Assembly: GCA_003224135.1 (NCBI GenBank)
Contig: QHYO01000112.1
Span: 1 to 8,789, forward strand
Direction of reading: 5' to 3'
Origin: Acidobacteriota bacterium
Lineage (GTDB): Bacteria; Acidobacteriota; Terriglobia; Acidiferrales; UBA7541
Length of the DNA stretch: 8,789 bases
In this document: piece by piece, positions 7,419 through 8,789 of the stretch
Numbering within the stretch: position 1 is the first letter of the stretch
How the letters are laid out: each line of letters begins with the position of its first letter
The notes under the pieces: model-generated
Told to the model about the DNA's origin: nothing
The model's input: only the letters and a program-made list of their open reading frames with translations
Databases searched by the model: none
Made by a program: the position numbers and the translations under genes

Positions 7419-7592
7419 CTATCGAATCGGGCGCGAACCGATGATGAGAATATCAACGAGTCGTCTTGCGCTTTGAGGCCAGTCCGGGCCGGACGCTACA
7501 TTGGAGACGCCGATAAGAGCCCGCAGCAGATCGAGTGCGTCAAGGTCGGGACGTATGTCGCCGCTCTTGATTGCGCGGCGAGATGCGATTGC
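7419..7592 (-). pseudogene. C-terminal relic of a TetR-family transcriptional regulator
   Basis: The minus-strand reading from about 7592 gives roughly 56 residues: an alanine/arginine helix, then SGDIRPDLDALDLLRALIGVSNV, then PDWPQSARRLVDILIIGSRP and a stop. This is the typical last quarter to third of TetR-family proteins, the ligand-binding and dimerisation end. The N-terminal helix-turn-helix and about 130-140 residues that should precede it are absent. Upstream lies the ParE-type toxin, whose restored-frame stop codon ends exactly where the TetR-like reading begins. The same frame stays open a further 24 codons into the toxin gene, but those residues do not look like TetR. No start codon or ribosome site suits a separate small protein. 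In this place a complete gene would be expected to repress the efflux operon just downstream; the relic cannot bind DNA. The family call is from pattern memory. Confidence 0.7.
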
Positions 7593-7866
7593 TACGGCCA
7601 GTCTTGGGCTGCGTGATAAATGCGCACTACTTCGACGGCTTCTTATGCAAACGGTAAACCGCAATGTAGGGTAAGGAAGGAAAAAGCAACTCGCGTGTGC
7701 CTTCGATACGTCCGCTGCGGCCGCGATTGGGAAAAGTCCGAAGGTCTGCGATCCCGCGGTAGAGGGTGAGAACAGTATTTTTCGCCGCCATCGGTTTGTC
7801 TCGTTGAATCAGCCGGCCTATGCGCTCCAAGTCTTCAGCAGCCTCTTGTGACCAACGAACCTGCAT
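7592..7866 (-). pseudogene. ParE/RelE-type toxin, frameshifted near the C-terminus
   Basis: The ATG at 7866 follows the antitoxin's TAA with no gap, so translation is coupled. The frame encodes 79 residues with ParE-family hallmarks: MQVRWSQEAAEDLERI, a two-helix hairpin, then FPNRGRSGRIEGTRELLFPSLPYIAVYRLHKK. It stops at 7629-7627, about 14 residues short. The missing end, VEVVRIYHAAQDWP followed by TAG, is in the -1 frame at 7636-7592 and is exactly the conserved ParE terminus. One deleted base in AAGAAGCCGTC explains this: restoring a G would read HKKAVEV and give about 91 residues, normal for the family. ParE proteins poison DNA gyrase; RelE relatives cut mRNA at the ribosome. Loss of the last strand should weaken or abolish toxicity. 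A sequencing error is the alternative. Confidence 0.82.
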
Positions 7867-8091
7867 TTAAGAAGGAAACAGACGGTCAATGCGTGCACCG
7901 ACATCTACATGCGAGACGTACTCGCCGCGATCAAGCGACTCCAAACCACGCTTCACTGCTTCAATGAATCGCGCTTCATGCTCCAGGTAAAAGCCGATCA
8001 CTTCCTGTGCCAGCTCATTCGCATTGCGGCCTTTGCGTGTGGCCAGTTCGCTCAGTTCGGCTTCCTGTTCGGGAGTGAGATGTACTTCCAT
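7867..8091 (-). CDS. ParD-like / ribbon-helix-helix-type antitoxin, 74 aa
   Basis: The protein begins MEVHLTPEQEAELSELATRKG, a short strand followed by helices in the style of ParD/CopG-like antitoxins, then ANELAQEVIGFYLEHEARF. The C-terminal tail (IEAVKRGLESLDRGEYVSHVDVGARIDRLFPS, about 43-74) is the part expected to wrap the toxin, with the common DRGEYVSH motif. It should bind and neutralise the downstream ParE-type toxin and repress its own promoter. I chose the ATG at 8091 over a TTG at 8127 because the extra 12 residues are unlike the family and because the -10 box overlaps them. No Shine-Dalgarno precedes 8091; the promoter position suggests a leaderless mRNA. The gene looks intact although its partner toxin is frameshifted. 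Confidence 0.85.
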   Translation of the reverse strand: MEVHLTPEQEAELSELATRKGRNANELAQEVIGFYLEHEARFIEAVKRGLESLDRGEYVSHVDVGARIDRLFPS

Positions 8092-8098
8092 AATTGAG

Positions 8099-8127
8099 AG
8101 TCTAGGCAACTGGTTGTTTGCTGTCAA
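8099..8127 (-). promoter_or_regulatory. Strong promoter of the toxin-antitoxin operon, probably leaderless
   Basis: On the minus strand a perfect TTGACA (8127-8122) is followed by exactly 17 bases and then TAGACT (8104-8099). Only seven bases lie between the -10 box and the antitoxin ATG at 8091, so transcription should begin at or next to the start codon. The absence of any ribosome site agrees. Inside the spacer CAAC-TG-GTTG (8107-8116) is a short palindrome placed where a bound antitoxin would block polymerase. Confidence 0.75.
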
Positions 8128-8130
8128 TAA

Positions 8131-8156
8131 AGAGCGAAGCGAGTGAAGCGGGTCAT
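8131..8156. repeat. GAAGCG-rich intergenic repeat fragment
   Basis: GAGCGAAGCGAGTGAAGCGGG followed by TCATCC contains GAAGCG twice and resembles the GTCATCC / GAGCGAAGCGAG words that recur between genes in many Acidobacteriota and other genomes. It lies directly upstream of the toxin-antitoxin promoter. Only one copy is in the window, so family membership is a recollection, not shown here. Confidence 0.3.
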
Positions 8157-8177
8157 CCTACAGCTTTTTTTGCGCCT

Positions 8178-8519
8178 CTACTTTTCAGCGGAGCTGTCTG
8201 GGAAGCGAGCAACGCCGGCACCCTTTGAGTTGGCGGTTGCTGTGCCGGAAGGATTGGCTCTGGTGAGCAGGCTTGGGGACACGTTCCAGTGCTGACCCGC
8301 GTCGGTGACAACCGTGACTGTCTTCTTATTGTAACGGGTCAAAGTTCCCAGTAGCTCCCGGCTGTCGTCAGGATGGAATTTCACTCTCTCACCGACGCGG
8401 AAGTCCAGCATGGCGGAATGGGAGCGCATTTGACTGAGGAATCTGAGCCGAGCCACGACCTTGTTATTTAACTCGATGAGTTCATCCTCGGAAAGGGAGT
8501 CAATATCGATATGCCGCAT
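8178..8519 (-). CDS. Small SH3/KOW-like hypothetical protein, 113 aa
   Basis: I do not recognise a named family. Residues 1-35 form a predicted helix (IDSLSEDELIELNNKVVARLRFLSQM). Residues 38-86 look like a compact beta barrel: LDFRVGERVKFHP, then LLGTLTRYNKKTVTVVTDAGQHWNVSPSLL. The pattern of V-G-E-R-V-x-F, a G-T-L strand, N-K-K-T-V-x-V-V and a final N-V-S-P resembles small SH3-like or KOW-like domains, which often bind nucleic acid or ribosomes. The last 27 residues are Ser/Ala/Gly-rich and probably disordered. I chose the ATG at 8519 because a promoter lies 30-57 bases upstream; frames extended to 8549 or 8576 would begin inside that promoter. It is separated from the toxin-antitoxin promoter by about 50 bases and appears to be its own transcription unit. 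Soluble, no signal peptide. Confidence 0.72.
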   Translation of the reverse strand: MRHIDIDSLSEDELIELNNKVVARLRFLSQMRSHSAMLDFRVGERVKFHPDDSRELLGTLTRYNKKTVTVVTDAGQHWNVSPSLLTRANPSGTATANSKGAGVARFPDSSAEK

Positions 8520-8549
8520 GATCTTTTGCCTACCCAGTAGGGTGCGCAT

Positions 8550-8576
8550 ATTGTACCCGAAACCCGCATTTGACAA
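8550..8576 (-). promoter_or_regulatory. Promoter of the SH3-like gene
   Basis: TTGTCA (8576-8571) and TACAAT (8555-8550) match five of six consensus bases each on the minus strand. The spacer is 15 bases, shorter than ideal, which may reduce strength or point to activator dependence. Transcription would begin near 8543, giving a leader of about 24 bases before the ATG at 8519. Confidence 0.5.
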
Positions 8577-8609
8577 TTTTTCGAAGACCGAGTGCGCCGC
8601 CCTCGAGGT

Positions 8610-8788
8610 CGGGAGTGAATCTTGGCTCTTCCTTTCAGAGCAATGTCGCCAGTGACAGGAGTTCCATGTCGTCGATAAGGATCGGTTGTTGAAACTTCGC
8701 CGTCAAGCCAGTCCGCGGTCTGTTTTTGGCCGTTCCCGACTCGCACTGTAAGCGAATCCGGACTATGCCTTGTTTTCTGCCACCGCCT
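8610..8788 (-). other. Possible PilZ-like coding fragment, 5' end outside the window
   Basis: The minus-strand frame entering at 8788 reads RRWQKTRHSPDSLTVRVGN, then DWLDGEVSTTD, then RRHGTPVTGDIALKGRAKI. An RR-x3-R start, a V-R-V strand, a T-D...RHG turn and a later G-x-A-K-I strand are spaced as in PilZ c-di-GMP-binding domains. The key D/N-x-S-x-x-G motif is not intact (DPYRRHG). The frame runs on without a stop to 8468, across the next gene's promoter, and the residues after about 8610 lose resemblance. It may be a decayed gene end or chance. Weak call. Confidence 0.22.
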
Positions 8789-8789
8789 G

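Noticed and set aside
7630..7650. Programmed -1 frameshift in the toxin gene
   Set aside because: The sequence at the junction lacks an X-XXY-YYZ slippery heptamer, and a one-base deletion explains it more simply.
8161..8176. A T-run on the plus strand near 8165-8171 as a possible terminator
   Set aside because: It is on the wrong strand for the minus-strand genes here, and no stable hairpin precedes it.

Overview
The window reads as a piece of a soil-type, moderately GC-rich Gram-negative genome. I lean towards Acidobacteriota (Terriglobia), because the TolC-family protein, the DHA2 pump, the cytidylate kinase-like protein and the antitoxin read like that group. That assignment rests on recalled family resemblance, not on a search. 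Every gene I can support is on the minus strand, so transcription runs from high to low coordinates.

In transcription order: (1) 8789-8520 holds a possible PilZ-like coding fragment and then a promoter. (2) 8519-8178 is a small SH3/KOW-like protein of unknown role. (3) 8127-7592 is a ParD/ParE-type toxin-antitoxin pair. Its promoter is well formed and sits so close to the antitoxin ATG that the mRNA is probably leaderless. The toxin is broken by an apparent one-base deletion. (4) 7591-7419 is the C-terminal third of a TetR-family regulator with no DNA-binding half; its remaining reading begins directly at the toxin's stop codon. (5) 7418-7011 is a non-coding leader with a plausible promoter and a 15-bp palindrome. 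(6) 7010-2705 is a three-gene tripartite efflux operon: TolC-like outer-membrane channel, EmrA/HlyD-like adaptor and EmrB/QacA-like DHA2 transporter. Its genes are joined by four-base ATGA overlaps. (7) 2704-2597 carries three exact-period 13-bp repeats. (8) 2596-1967 is a cytidylate kinase-like P-loop protein. (9) 1966-1742 is an intergenic stretch with two inverted repeats and a promoter. (10) 1741-1 is the first 580 codons of a large superfamily 1 DNA2/NAM7-type helicase that runs off the window.

The three pump proteins would form one complex across inner membrane, periplasm and outer membrane that exports small amphipathic compounds. Pumps of this kind are often governed by a neighbouring TetR repressor. 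Here such a neighbour survives only as a tail, with a decayed toxin-antitoxin module in place of its DNA-binding half. This suggests the pump's local repressor was lost through a rearrangement. That junction, the leaderless antitoxin promoter and the 13-bp repeat array are the points most worth checking. I see no clear evidence of a wholly new system in the window. The truncated helicase is the likeliest entry to one, but its partners and C-terminus lie outside.
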